Source: Phytoactinopolyspora mesophila (GTDB lineage: Bacteria; Actinomycetota; Actinomycetes; Jiangellales; Jiangellaceae). Taken from it: a stretch of DNA of 64,000 nucleotides. The stretch lies in the NCBI RefSeq assembly GCF_010122465.1, contig NZ_WLZY01000002.1:385076-449075 (forward strand), read 5' to 3'. The translations under genes were made by a program, and so were the position numbers. The notes below the pieces were generated by a model that had not been told where the DNA came from, ran no database searches, and saw nothing but the letters and a program-made list of their open reading frames with translations. Within the stretch, counting starts at the first letter, position 1. Each line of letters starts with the position of its first letter. Shown piece by piece: positions 35,471-43,159 of the stretch.

Positions 35471-38398
35471 GTGCGTATGACCGGCACGAGCCAACACGCG
35501 CGCGGAGCTGAAGTCTTGCGTGGCCTCCTGGCCCTGTTCGTTCTGTCATCCATGCTGGGCGCCATTCCGTACGGCTTGTGGCGGATCGGCGGACGGCCTT
35601 GGCCATCCGAGATCCCGAACCTCGACGAGGTCACCACTGCGCTGACGAGGCCAGACGACGGGTCTATGTTCATCTCCGCCCTGTTGATCGCCGGATGGAT
35701 CGGATGGGCGGCGTTCGCCATCGCCGTACTGGTCGAGGTACCTGCTGCGCTGCGGGGAGTGCGAGCGCCGAAGATTCCCGCGCTGGGTGCACAACAGCGC
35801 ATCGCTGCTGTCCTGGTCTCTGCGGTGCTGGGAATGCTTGCCGTCGGCCCAGCCGCCATGGCCGGGTCACCATCGGCGGCGACCACGATGCTTGTCGCGG
35901 CGGAAGACTGGCGGCCCGTCCCGCCGGTCCGGCCTGCCGAGCTCGAAACTGAACCACCTGTGCCCGACGCGCCACTCGACGAGAGCGAGGAATCAGACGG
36001 TACCGGCCCGGAAACCGACACCCACGACGTGGAGGAGGCTGATCACTCGATACATCGGGTAGAGCGTGGTGACACGCTCTGGGACATCGCCGGCGAACAT
36101 CTCGATGATCCGACCCGATGGCCAGAGATCGCGGAAGCTTCCGCCGACACAATCCAGCCGGACGGTCGCCGTCTCACCAACCCGGACCTGATCTATCCCG
36201 GGTGGAACCTCACCGTGCCGATCGAGGTATCAGACCTGGGCCAGCACGTACCCGACACCGGAGAGGCCACCACCAGTGGTGACGACGTGATCGGCAGCGA
36301 CGCCACGACTCCCTCGGCGAAGGTTGCCGACGCCCGAACGCCGGTCGAGCCGCACGCGACGATGGCGGCAACCGCAGAAGACTGTGAAGATCCAGCGGCG
36401 GACGAACTCTCCCCGGACGAACTCTCGCAGGCCGGACATGGCGAGGAAACTGATGCCGACTCAGATGTGTTGGGCGTCGTTCGAACCACGGCGGGAGTTG
36501 GTGCGTTGCTCGCCGCGGGTGTCATTGCTCTTCTCACGACTCGTCGTGCGTTGCGACAGCGCCACCGAAAGCCAGGCCAACGGCTCGTCCCACCGGGACC
36601 CGTGGGAACGGCTGCCGAGATCGAGCTGCGCCACGTCGCGGACCTCATGAGTCTCGAGTTCATCGATCGAGCACTGCGCATGCTCGCCCGTAATCTCGCT
36701 GAGCAACACCGGGCTCCGCCGATAGTCCGCGCAGCGCGCCTCGCCCACGATCAGTTCGAGCTTCACCTAGATACCCCGGCGCCCGCACCAGAGCCATGGG
36801 TCAGCACCGACGACGACGCAGTCTGGATGCTCACACCTGACCGGATCGGCTCGCTGGTGGCGGGCGAGGCTGAGCATTGGCCGGCGCCATATCCGAGCCT
36901 GGTCACTATTGGCCACGATGCCGACGATGCGCACATCCTGCTCGATCTCGAACACATCGGGATGCTGCACGTGAGCGGCAATGACGACAATGTGCGCGCG
37001 TTCATGGCGGCCTTGGCTGCCGAGTATGCGACCTCCCGTCTCGCCGACGACGTCCAAATCACGCTCGTCGATCACGCCGTGTCAGAGCCACTGCAAACGG
37101 GCCGCACCAGGCGAGTCGATCCGCAAGATGTGAGCGTGCTCGTGCAGGAACTCACGGCTCGGGCCCAGCTCAACCGAGACCTTGTTCAGGAGAGCGGAGT
37201 ATCCAGCCTCACCGAGGCACGGACCAGGTTAGAGGGAGAGTGGACACCGGAGATCGTCCTCGTGGCCACGCAGCTAAACGATCAGCATTGGACACAACTC
37301 GCGCGGCTGAGCGGTCAGAAAGCCCACGCCGCCATCGCCGTCGTGACCAACGACCCGACCTGCAGCGGCGAATGGACCATTCGAGTGGCAAGCGCAGATG
37401 AAGCGATCCTGGAGCCCTGGGGAGTCACCCTGCGACCACAACAGATAAACCGCGCCACCGAGCAACAGGTCGCTGACCTCATTGCCTCCGCTGACGCTGA
37501 ATCTGTCGGCGCAGCTCAGGCAGAGCTCGGTCTTCACGAGATACCGCTGGACGAGGGCGAAGACCGCACTGAACTTGCTCTTCACCCGAGTGGCGGGCAG
37601 CAGGAGTCAGACGGTACACCTGGGCTCCCGCAACGGGCCGACATGACGGTGACTACCGTCGAGCACCCTCGCATCTTGTTGCTCGGTGAACCAGACGTCA
37701 TCGGGGCTTTCGGCCCACTCGATCCGAGTAAGCGAGGACAGGCGGTCCAGGTTGCCGCGTACCTGGCGTTGCGGCCAGGCCGCCGCGGCGTGGCCATGGA
37801 TGAAGCCATCTGGCCCGGACGCCGGCAAGCCAGCGCCACACGCGCCACCGCAGTTTCAACGCTTCGCCGGTGGCTCGGCGCGCACCCATCTGGGCAGGCA
37901 TATCTACCTCCGACAACCAACACCTACGCACTGCATCCAGCCATCCGATCAGATTGGGACGACTGGCGCGAGCTGCTGCGCGACGGACCACAATCGACAA
38001 GCACCGAGAACCTGCAGCAAGCCTTGGATCTTGTGCGGGCACGCCCCTTGTCCGGGGTACGCAGCGGCTCGTACGCGTGGGCCGACATGCACGTGCAGGA
38101 GATGATCGCCGAGATCGTCGACGCCTGCCACGAGCTGGCCGAGCGCGCCCTGAGGAACGGCGACTTCCGAGGTGCACAACGCGCGGCACTGCGCGGACTG
38201 GACATCGAACCAGGTTGTGAACTGCTGTGGCGAGACCGCCTCAAAGCCGAGACTCGTCTTGGTACCCGTGCCAGCGTCCTAGCACTCATAGCGAAGCTGC
38301 GCGACTTCGCGGACGAGCTGGGCGGCGACCTGGAAGACGAGAGCGTCGCGTTGATCGAGGAAATCGAGCGATCAACCACAGCGACGTCGCGTAGCTAG
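35471..38398 (+). CDS. LysM domain and BTAD-domain membrane protein
   Basis: About 975 residues. Hydrophobic helices lie near residues 17-36, 65-88 and 115-135, then a LysM peptidoglycan-binding domain (HRVERGDTLWDIAGEHL...PDLIYPGWNLTVP, about residues 194-252), another helix (TTAGVGALLAAGVIALLTT, about 340), a large cytoplasmic region, and a C-terminal bacterial transcriptional activator (BTAD/SARP-like) region from about residue 730 (LNLLG-like ILLLGEPDVIGAF, KRGQAVQVAAYLALRPG, TLRRWLG). GGGAGG lies six bases before GTG 35471. Such LysM-BTAD proteins are found with Tad loci in actinobacteria as I recall; a wall-sensing regulator is inferred. Confidence 0.78.
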   Translation: MRMTGTSQHARGAEVLRGLLALFVLSSMLGAIPYGLWRIGGRPWPSEIPNLDEVTTALTRPDDGSMFISALLIAGWIGWAAFAIAVLVEVPAALRGVRAPKIPALGAQQRIAAVLVSAVLGMLAVGPAAMAGSPSAATTMLVAAEDWRPVPPVRPAELETEPPVPDAPLDESEESDGTGPETDTHDVEEADHSIHRVERGDTLWDIAGEHLDDPTRWPEIAEASADTIQPDGRRLTNPDLIYPGWNLTVPIEVSDLGQHVPDTGEATTSGDDVIGSDATTPSAKVADARTPVEPHATMAATAEDCEDPAADELSPDELSQAGHGEETDADSDVLGVVRTTAGVGALLAAGVIALLTTRRALRQRHRKPGQRLVPPGPVGTAAEIELRHVADLMSLEFIDRALRMLARNLAEQHRAPPIVRAARLAHDQFELHLDTPAPAPEPWVSTDDDAVWMLTPDRIGSLVAGEAEHWPAPYPSLVTIGHDADDAHILLDLEHIGMLHVSGNDDNVRAFMAALAAEYATSRLADDVQITLVDHAVSEPLQTGRTRRVDPQDVSVLVQELTARAQLNRDLVQESGVSSLTEARTRLEGEWTPEIVLVATQLNDQHWTQLARLSGQKAHAAIAVVTNDPTCSGEWTIRVASADEAILEPWGVTLRPQQINRATEQQVADLIASADAESVGAAQAELGLHEIPLDEGEDRTELALHPSGGQQESDGTPGLPQRADMTVTTVEHPRILLLGEPDVIGAFGPLDPSKRGQAVQVAAYLALRPGRRGVAMDEAIWPGRRQASATRATAVSTLRRWLGAHPSGQAYLPPTTNTYALHPAIRSDWDDWRELLRDGPQSTSTENLQQALDLVRARPLSGVRSGSYAWADMHVQEMIAEIVDACHELAERALRNGDFRGAQRAALRGLDIEPGCELLWRDRLKAETRLGTRASVLALIAKLRDFADELGGDLEDESVALIEEIERSTTATSRS

Positions 38399-38502
38399 GC
38401 ATGGGTGCCGACGGTGAGGGAGCGTGCGCGCTTCAGCGACTCCCAGGTAGTGAGCGCACACGAGGATCAGGGGCGCGACGTTAAGGACTGAGGAGCGTGG
38501 TC

Positions 38503-38733
38503 ATGGCAGCTGCGTTGTCTGTCGACGAGATCAGAACCTTTCCGGCCGCCGTGCCCTTGGTGGACGCCGGCAGGGCCTTCGGGCTTGGGCGCACGAAGAC
38601 TCACGAGCTTGCACGCGCCGGAGAATTCCCCGTGCCATTGATCAAGATCGGTAGTAGCTATCGAGCCCGCCGCTCCGACATCCTCGACGCACTTGGCATC
38701 GTCGACGCTGAGCCCGCCGCGACCGCTTCTTGA
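38503..38733 (+). CDS. AlpA/Xis-like helix-turn-helix protein
   Basis: A 76-residue winged-helix protein: LVDAGRAFGLGRTKTHELARAGEFPVPLIKIGSSYRARRSDILDALGI is the excisionase/AlpA pattern. Such proteins direct excision or regulate the integrase. ATG at 38503 has AGGAG eight bases upstream. It would be expected to lie just before an integrase gene at the element end, but none is readable downstream. Confidence 0.82.
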   Translation: MAAALSVDEIRTFPAAVPLVDAGRAFGLGRTKTHELARAGEFPVPLIKIGSSYRARRSDILDALGIVDAEPAATAS

Positions 38734-39214
38734 CATGGAAGCGTTGGCGCGGTGAACGTATGTGCCCCTCGTGGGCGGCCGCCGCATTACCTGGGTGAGC
38801 CGGAAGGTTCTGGAGGACGTCAGCGAGTCCGTCAGCGAGCCGTCGCTGAGCAGGACACGACGGCGTATCCGCCGCTGGATGTGTTCGCGGAGACATACAC
38901 GCCGTCAACGCTGATCTTGCACGTGATGGACCGTAGCTGCCATTGTTTTGCGCCACGATGCCCACGGTAGGGCCGCGTGCGAAGTGGTAACCGACGCCTG
39001 GCACGGTCGCATCCCGGCGTTTCATTGGTAGATCCGGGCTGGCCTGGACCTACCTGTCGGCGTCGTCATTTGGAACGACGGAGCCGGCGACCTGACAGGT
39101 GGAAACACTTCATCCCTGGATCTTCTTCCCATAGGCTGACACAATGTGCGCGCGGGTCGCGGAGGGGCGACTTGTAGGGGGCGGAGCTCGTCAAGAGTCA
39201 GGGGAGCCAATAGG
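38734..39214. other. Non-coding stretch where an integrase would be expected
   Basis: I find no gene here. Frames in this stretch on both strands are short, rich in Arg, Pro and Ser, and lack any tyrosine-recombinase motif (Arg, HxxR, Tyr). It may be deleted or scrambled integrase DNA plus the promoter of the toxin-antitoxin operon; GGGGAG at 39201 serves the next gene. Confidence 0.5.
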
Positions 39215-39628
39215 GTGAGTCCGCGGCCACACCTAGAGGTAATCGATGGCGGCTGCCGCTTTCTCTGGGTGTCCTCGCATGCTCGCCGTGAGGCGATTGA
39301 GTTGATGCGCCTCGACCCTCACGCGCCGATTGAAGTCGACGCGATGATTGCGAAGGCCGAGCAGGGTGTCCTGCGACCTAACAAGGACTACAAGCGGATG
39401 GCTACCGATCCCCTGATTCTGGAGCTAACCGTCAACAGCGTGAGCCCTAGGCTGAGGCTCTACTTCAGTGAGTGCCAAGATGGCGCTCAGGCGCTTGCGG
39501 TTGGACTGTTGCTCGCGCGTAAGCCCACCGGCACCCTGAGCGTTCAGCGAGCTCAGCAGAACCAGCAGGTCCAAGTCGCTGCCCAAAGATTTGAGGCCTG
39601 GCGACCTAGTGACGACAAGCAGGTATGA
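39215..39628 (+). CDS. RelE/HigB-like toxin
   Basis: A 137-residue protein. The C-terminal part (LILELTVNSVSPRLRLYFSECQ...ALAVGLLLARKPTG...VQVAAQRFEAW) follows the RelE/HigB plan of a short beta sheet ending in a basic helix, as in phage-derived Gp49-type toxins that cut mRNA on the ribosome. Basic residues in the expected final strand and helix are present. GTG at 39215 has GGGGAG eight bases upstream. It is followed by an XRE antitoxin and a third gene, so order is toxin first as in higBA. Confidence 0.65.
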   Translation: MSPRPHLEVIDGGCRFLWVSSHARREAIELMRLDPHAPIEVDAMIAKAEQGVLRPNKDYKRMATDPLILELTVNSVSPRLRLYFSECQDGAQALAVGLLLARKPTGTLSVQRAQQNQQVQVAAQRFEAWRPSDDKQV

Positions 39629-39644
39629 GGTTATCCTCTTAGAC

Positions 39645-40067
39645 ATGGAGGGGATCGAGAACACAGACAGGGTTGGTCTCGACCGTAGCGATCCTAACGT
39701 CGCGTTGCGCATCCGGCAGGCCAACATTGACCTCGAGCTAGTTGATGAACTTAGGCGCCTGCGAGAGCAACTTGGTCTCAGTCAGGCGCAAGTTGCGAAG
39801 GCTATGGGACGGCATCAGACTGTGGTGTCCACGTTGGAGACGCTAGGTAGCGATCCTCGTTGGTCCTCTATTCGACGCTACGCAGGTGCGCTAGGGGTCT
39901 GTATAAACTGGCGAATCGAGATGCAGTCTGGCCTTAGCGACTTGCTCGCTCGCGAACTAAGGGACTGCGACAACGAGACGCAGTCTGATGCGGGCATAGT
40001 CTCCAGTCTGCTTGAGCGGAGCGAACATGAGCAGCGGAGTGCAGGTGCAGGAACAGCAAGCCATTGA
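39645..40067 (+). CDS. XRE-family antitoxin (HigA-like)
   Basis: A 140-residue protein with a clear Cro/C1 helix-turn-helix (ELRRLREQLGLSQAQVAKAMGRHQTVVSTLETLGSDPRWSSIRRYAGALG). It should neutralise the upstream toxin and repress the operon. ATG at 39645 lies 17 bases after the toxin stop. Residues after 90 form an acidic tail that could contact a third component. Its end overlaps the start of the next gene by about 40 bases. Confidence 0.75.
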   Translation: MEGIENTDRVGLDRSDPNVALRIRQANIDLELVDELRRLREQLGLSQAQVAKAMGRHQTVVSTLETLGSDPRWSSIRRYAGALGVCINWRIEMQSGLSDLLARELRDCDNETQSDAGIVSSLLERSEHEQRSAGAGTASH

Positions 40068-40479
40068 TTGGGTGCCTCGATGGGAGCGCTCAATAGTCCT
40101 AAATGTCCGCGCGGTCTACGGGGGTGGTGAGGACACTCAAACCACCTTGGCTCTCGGTTACACGGTTGCCAAGAGCCAAGAGGACCCGTCGAGGTGCGTG
40201 TTCCTCGTACACGCTCGCTTGCTTCACGAGCAACCACACGCGAGCGTGTCTATCGCTCTTGGGCTCCTTAGCGAGGAGGCTGAAACTGCGATTCTTGGCT
40301 CCGTCACAGACATGCAGTTGCGAGAGCTGACAGAGCGCTATGCCCTCAAATTGCTTTATGACCGTGCTCGCCAGGCGGCCGTTACGGCGGCTTCCCTCAT
40401 CGATGCAAGCCTGTCTATCTCACCCTTCCAACCCGACGAGGTTGTGTGGCGGGATGACGAGCCAAACGGAGAAGACTAA
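40027..40479 (+). CDS. Third gene of the toxin-antitoxin operon, possibly SecB-like chaperone
   Basis: A 150-residue soluble protein. Alternating strands (IVLNVRAVYGG, LALGYTVAKS, CVFLVHARLL, HASVSIALGLL) followed by a long helix (ELTERYALKLLYDRARQAAVTAASLI) and a short hydrophobic end resemble the SecB fold, in which the C-terminal helix follows a four-strand sheet. Toxin, antitoxin and SecB-like genes in this order form TAC modules, known from Mycobacterium tuberculosis Rv1955-Rv1957. Sequence similarity is weak by eye. ATG at 40027 has GGAG five bases upstream. Overlap with the antitoxin gene shows co-translation. Confidence 0.5.
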   Translation: MSSGVQVQEQQAIDWVPRWERSIVLNVRAVYGGGEDTQTTLALGYTVAKSQEDPSRCVFLVHARLLHEQPHASVSIALGLLSEEAETAILGSVTDMQLRELTERYALKLLYDRARQAAVTAASLIDASLSISPFQPDEVVWRDDEPNGED

Positions 40480-40486
40480 AGTCCTA

Positions 40487-40501
40487 CGGGTCTGCTGCAC
40501 G
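40487..40501. repeat. 15-bp direct repeat CGGGTCTGCTGCACG (second copy 41435-41449)
   Basis: The same 15 bases occur at 40487-40501 and 41435-41449 in the same orientation, flanking the IS3 fragments. They may be ends of two related IS3-type elements. Direct rather than inverted orientation implies rearrangement, because an intact IS3 copy would have inverted ends. Confidence 0.6.
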
Positions 40502-40554
40502 AGTAGGTGACATTCGATCTGGCTTGCCTCGTGGCGGCCTGGAAGGATGTCGTT

Positions 40555-40863
40555 GTGCCCAAGCCTTATCCCCAAGAGTTCCGTGATGACGTCGTGCGTG
40601 TCGCGCGGAATCGTGAGCCCGGTGTGACGATCGAGCAGATCGCGAAGGACTTTGGGGTCCATCCGATGACGTTGCAGAAGTGGCTGCGATATTCCGATAT
40701 CGATGACGGTGCGAAGCCCGGCCAGACCCGTTCGGAGTCGGCTGAGCTGCGGGAGGCACGTAAGCGGATCCGGCTGCTGGAGCAGGAGAACGAGGTGTTG
40801 CGGCGGGCGGCGGCGTATCTATCGCAGGCGAACCTGCCATCAAAAGGTTCTACCCGCTCGTGA
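40555..40863 (+). CDS. IS3-family transposase OrfA
   Basis: A 102-residue IS3 OrfA: YPQEFRDDVVRVARNREPGVTIEQIAKDFGVHPMTLQKWL forms the DNA-binding helix-turn-helix, and AELREARKRIRLLEQENEVLRRAAAYL is the leucine zipper. GTG at 40555 is used. It overlaps OrfB by four bases in another frame, as needed for programmed frameshifting, but OrfB is broken, so the element cannot move by itself. Confidence 0.85.
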   Translation: MPKPYPQEFRDDVVRVARNREPGVTIEQIAKDFGVHPMTLQKWLRYSDIDDGAKPGQTRSESAELREARKRIRLLEQENEVLRRAAAYLSQANLPSKGSTRS

Positions 40864-41180
40864 GAGAGCTCGCCGCTGACGGGGTGCCCGTGGCGGTGAC
40901 GTGCCGGGTTCTGAAGCTCTCTCGTCAGCCCTACTACCGGTGGCTGGCAGACCCCGTCACCGTCAGCGAGGTAGTCGAGGCGTATCGCGCGAACGCGTTG
41001 TTCGACGCCCACAAAGACGATCCCGAGTTCGGCTACCGGCTCCTCGCGGACGAGGCCCGTGAGGTCGGTGAGTCGATGGCCGACCGCACCGCGTGGCGGA
41101 TCTCATCCGAGAACGGCTGGTGGAGCGCGTTCGGGAAGCGCAAGGCTCGCGGCAAGGGCAAGAAAGCAGGCCCGCCGGGG
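40860..41180 (+). pseudogene. IS3-family transposase OrfB, truncated
   Basis: Starts with RELAADGVPVAVTCRVLKLSRQPYYRWL (HTH_21 region) and continues through AFGKRKARGKGKKAGPP, after which the DDE integrase core (usually starting with a DLVRRDF-like segment) is missing. The frame runs on to 41354 with unrelated sequence. Deletion of the catalytic core makes it inactive. Confidence 0.8.
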
Positions 41181-41349
41181 GCCGCCTGCAGGGCCGGCTA
41201 CGACGCCATCTGCGTACCGGGAGGCGCCGAAGATCGACGATCACACTGCGCCAAATCCACCGGAGAAGCCGGACACCTGATGCGATGCCGCCGAGCGCGA
41301 ACCGGAACAGCACGACAAGAAGATGAGCAACTTACTCTCCACCAATTCG

Positions 41350-41429
41350 CATGAGCTGATGCCGGACTCCACCACCATCCGAACAGCGCGCTCACGCAGC
41401 TCCCGGGGACAATTCGAGCGAGGTGCCAT
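41350..41429 (-). pseudogene. Fragment of a second IS3-type OrfA
   Basis: The minus strand begins MAPRSNCPRELRERAVRMVVESG, the N-terminus of a different IS3-type OrfA, and loses similarity after about 24 codons. It faces the first IS3 remnant, so two IS copies have fused here. Confidence 0.6.
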
Positions 41430-41449
41430 GACTTCGGGTCTGCTGCACG

Positions 41450-41820
41450 GACGGACTGCTGCAAGAATCGCAGTCATGTGGACATTCGACTGGCACTCCG
41501 ATGTGCTTGAGCTTGAGCCGCTAGCAGGGCCCGAAGGATTGGCTGCCCTTGGCTGTCGCTGGCACTGAGCGCACTCTTCGGAGCCCAGTCGGCTATGCGC
41601 AGGAGTTTGCGAGGTCGGCCACTGTGATGGGTAAGTCGACCCGCTTGCCGTCGCGCGAGGTCGAAATAACGGAGCCACAGGCAATAGCATCGACGCCATC
41701 CTCGATGAATACCCGTATCTGAAAAGCCGAGGATATGCGCCAGGCGGAGGCCTACTCGCCTTCTCTATGTCAGCCGTACATGTGAGGATAGTCACAACCT
41801 AGGACAGCGAGGGATCGAAA
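41450..41820. other. Gene-poor stretch with one coding remnant
   Basis: The minus strand from about 41745 to 41593 reads FQIRVFIEDGVDAIACGSVI and later VDLPITVADLANSCA with a stop, which looks like the C-terminal end of a real protein but has no start codon after an in-frame stop. No other frame is convincing. The ribosome-binding site GAGGGA for the next gene lies at its end. Confidence 0.4.
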
Positions 41821-42030
41821 ATGGGTGACTCCAAGTTGAACAAGAAGGGCTTGGCTGATCTAGAGAAGAACATCAGGCAGGAGCTCAAGAAAGCCGAGGC
41901 GGAGGCCAACAAGGCCGCAGGGCGTGAGACGACACCGGAGGCGAAGGCCCGCGTATTTGCTCGGGTACTGCGCAGTCACGGGGTCGAGGACGTGAACGAG
42001 GCAGAACTGCGGCGAAAATTCAGTGGCTAG
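41821..42030 (+). CDS. Small Lys/Glu-rich protein
   Basis: A 69-residue helical protein (SKLNKKGLADLEKNIRQELKKAEAEANKAAGRETT...) with a strong N-terminal amphipathic helix and no Cys. ATG at 41821 has GAGGGA nearby. Its stop lies within the start region of the HIRAN-like fragment, so the two were probably coupled. Function unknown; it could be a small DNA-binding or antitoxin-like protein. Confidence 0.6.
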   Translation: MGDSKLNKKGLADLEKNIRQELKKAEAEANKAAGRETTPEAKARVFARVLRSHGVEDVNEAELRRKFSG

Positions 42031-42180
42031 CGTCCTCTCCTGCCTACTTGGCAATCGCGATCAGTGGGAAGGAAACGTCGCACTGGTTCCTCAGCCGAGC
42101 AACACTCACGACCCTGAGGCCGTCGGTGTCGTTCATGTCCGCGGTCAGATCGGATTCCTATCCGAGTCTTCGCGGATAAG
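42023..42180 (+). pseudogene. HIRAN-domain fragment
   Basis: GTG at 42023 opens a frame with GNVALVPQPSNTHDPEAVGV and then VHVRGQIGFLSES, matching the HIRAN core (REPxNPYDPNAV followed by GxxIGYL), a DNA-end binding domain found with helicases and nucleases. After about 42180 all frames lose sense, and the open frame to 42574 runs into the opposite gene. It is read as a truncated or frameshifted gene. Confidence 0.5.
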
Positions 42181-42379
42181 GCGAGTCAGGACCTCCCGCA
42201 GGGCGCTCCGGGACAGTTCTCCTGCTCCGTCTGTGCCGGGCGGCGCCCTCGGGGCACACCGCGCTGCTGAGCCCAGCTGGTACTACTTCCTCACACGAGC
42301 CGTCCGCAACGTCCCGCCAACGCTGACATCGTCTGAGCCGCGGCGGACGAGTAGTCGTCATCGTGGCTTAACTGGCCAC

Positions 42380-43081
42380 TCACGCAGCGCCCGAAGATGC
42401 CGACTTGCCATCTTCAGACTCTGCGAGGCAAGCCTTCTCGGAAGGGGTGAGGGGCGGCCGTCCCGGTATCTCTGTCTGGCGACGGATGTATTCCTCTTCC
42501 GAGGGCCGGTCCTGCAGCCACGGCCACTCTGCGCCGCGCGGATAGTCCGTCTCGATTGCGTCGTTGAGTCCTAACTCAGCTCGCATGGCGTTCCTGAGCA
42601 CCCCCAGGAGGTCCTGCGCACGAAACCATCCGGGGTAGTAGTTGACGAATGGACCTCGCTTCTCCAAAACTACGGTGATCTCCATCAGGGCACCCGAGAC
42701 CCCATCTGCGAGGTCAGCCACCCCACTGCCCGCGACCAGTTGCACATCGCTCAGCGCAGGTTGAATCTGATCATTCCAGCGGCCGAAGTAGTCCATCAGA
42801 CCGTCCGCCATGAAGGCTTCATCCTCGTCGGCAACCTTCTCGTCGCCGCGGTATGGCAGGAAGACAGCGACGCCGTCGATCTCGCGAAGCATGGACTGGC
42901 TGAGCACCAGGAACGCCGCATAGACCCGCCGTCGATCAGCGAGCCAACGACGATCATCTTCAGCGGCCAAGCGCCGCCGTTCCGCAGAGCGCCCCAACCA
43001 CGTCGTCATCACGACGCCGACGATCGTGCCGGTGACGCCGATGCCGCCAGCAACCACGACGGCGAGCAACTCAGGACTCAC
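42380..43081 (-). CDS. Membrane-anchored hypothetical protein
   Basis: A 233-residue protein with one N-terminal membrane helix (LLAVVVAGGIGVTGTIVGVVMTTWL), then a coiled, Arg-rich segment and a soluble helical domain. No family is recognised, although the N-terminal anchor plus ERRRLAAEDDRRWLADRRRVYAAFL is common in actinobacterial proteins of unknown role. It follows the DUF5131 gene by 78 bases on the same strand and could be a fourth member of that operon. Confidence 0.62.
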   Translation of the reverse strand: MSPELLAVVVAGGIGVTGTIVGVVMTTWLGRSAERRRLAAEDDRRWLADRRRVYAAFLVLSQSMLREIDGVAVFLPYRGDEKVADEDEAFMADGLMDYFGRWNDQIQPALSDVQLVAGSGVADLADGVSGALMEITVVLEKRGPFVNYYPGWFRAQDLLGVLRNAMRAELGLNDAIETDYPRGAEWPWLQDRPSEEEYIRRQTEIPGRPPLTPSEKACLAESEDGKSASSGAA

Positions 43082-43159
43082 AAGACGAGATTAAGCCGTC
43101 AGGTCGCCTCTCCGGGTGAAGGCTCTTCGCCCACGCTCGATACGCCCCCTGCACACCGA

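Larger units (their letters stand above)
1..38733. mobile_element. Integrated conjugative element body (left end outside window)
   Basis: The stretch holds type IV secretion ATPases, a coupling protein, a primase-polymerase, a MobF relaxase, an SpdB-like DUF2637 protein and an AlpA/Xis-like gene, which together define a self-transmissible or mobilisable element. A type III restriction operon and a Tad pilus operon lie inside it. The left end is beyond base 1. The right end is inferred from the Xis-like gene at 38503, because such genes normally sit next to an integrase at an element end. No integrase could be read after it, so the right boundary is uncertain, and an att-like tRNA scar at 49.6 kb could be the true or a second boundary. 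An integrated plasmid would look the same. Confidence 0.7.

Noticed and set aside
38642-39025. 127-codon minus-strand frame considered as a degraded integrase
   Set aside because: No Arg, HxxR or Tyr recombinase motif in any frame; composition is that of a non-coding shadow.
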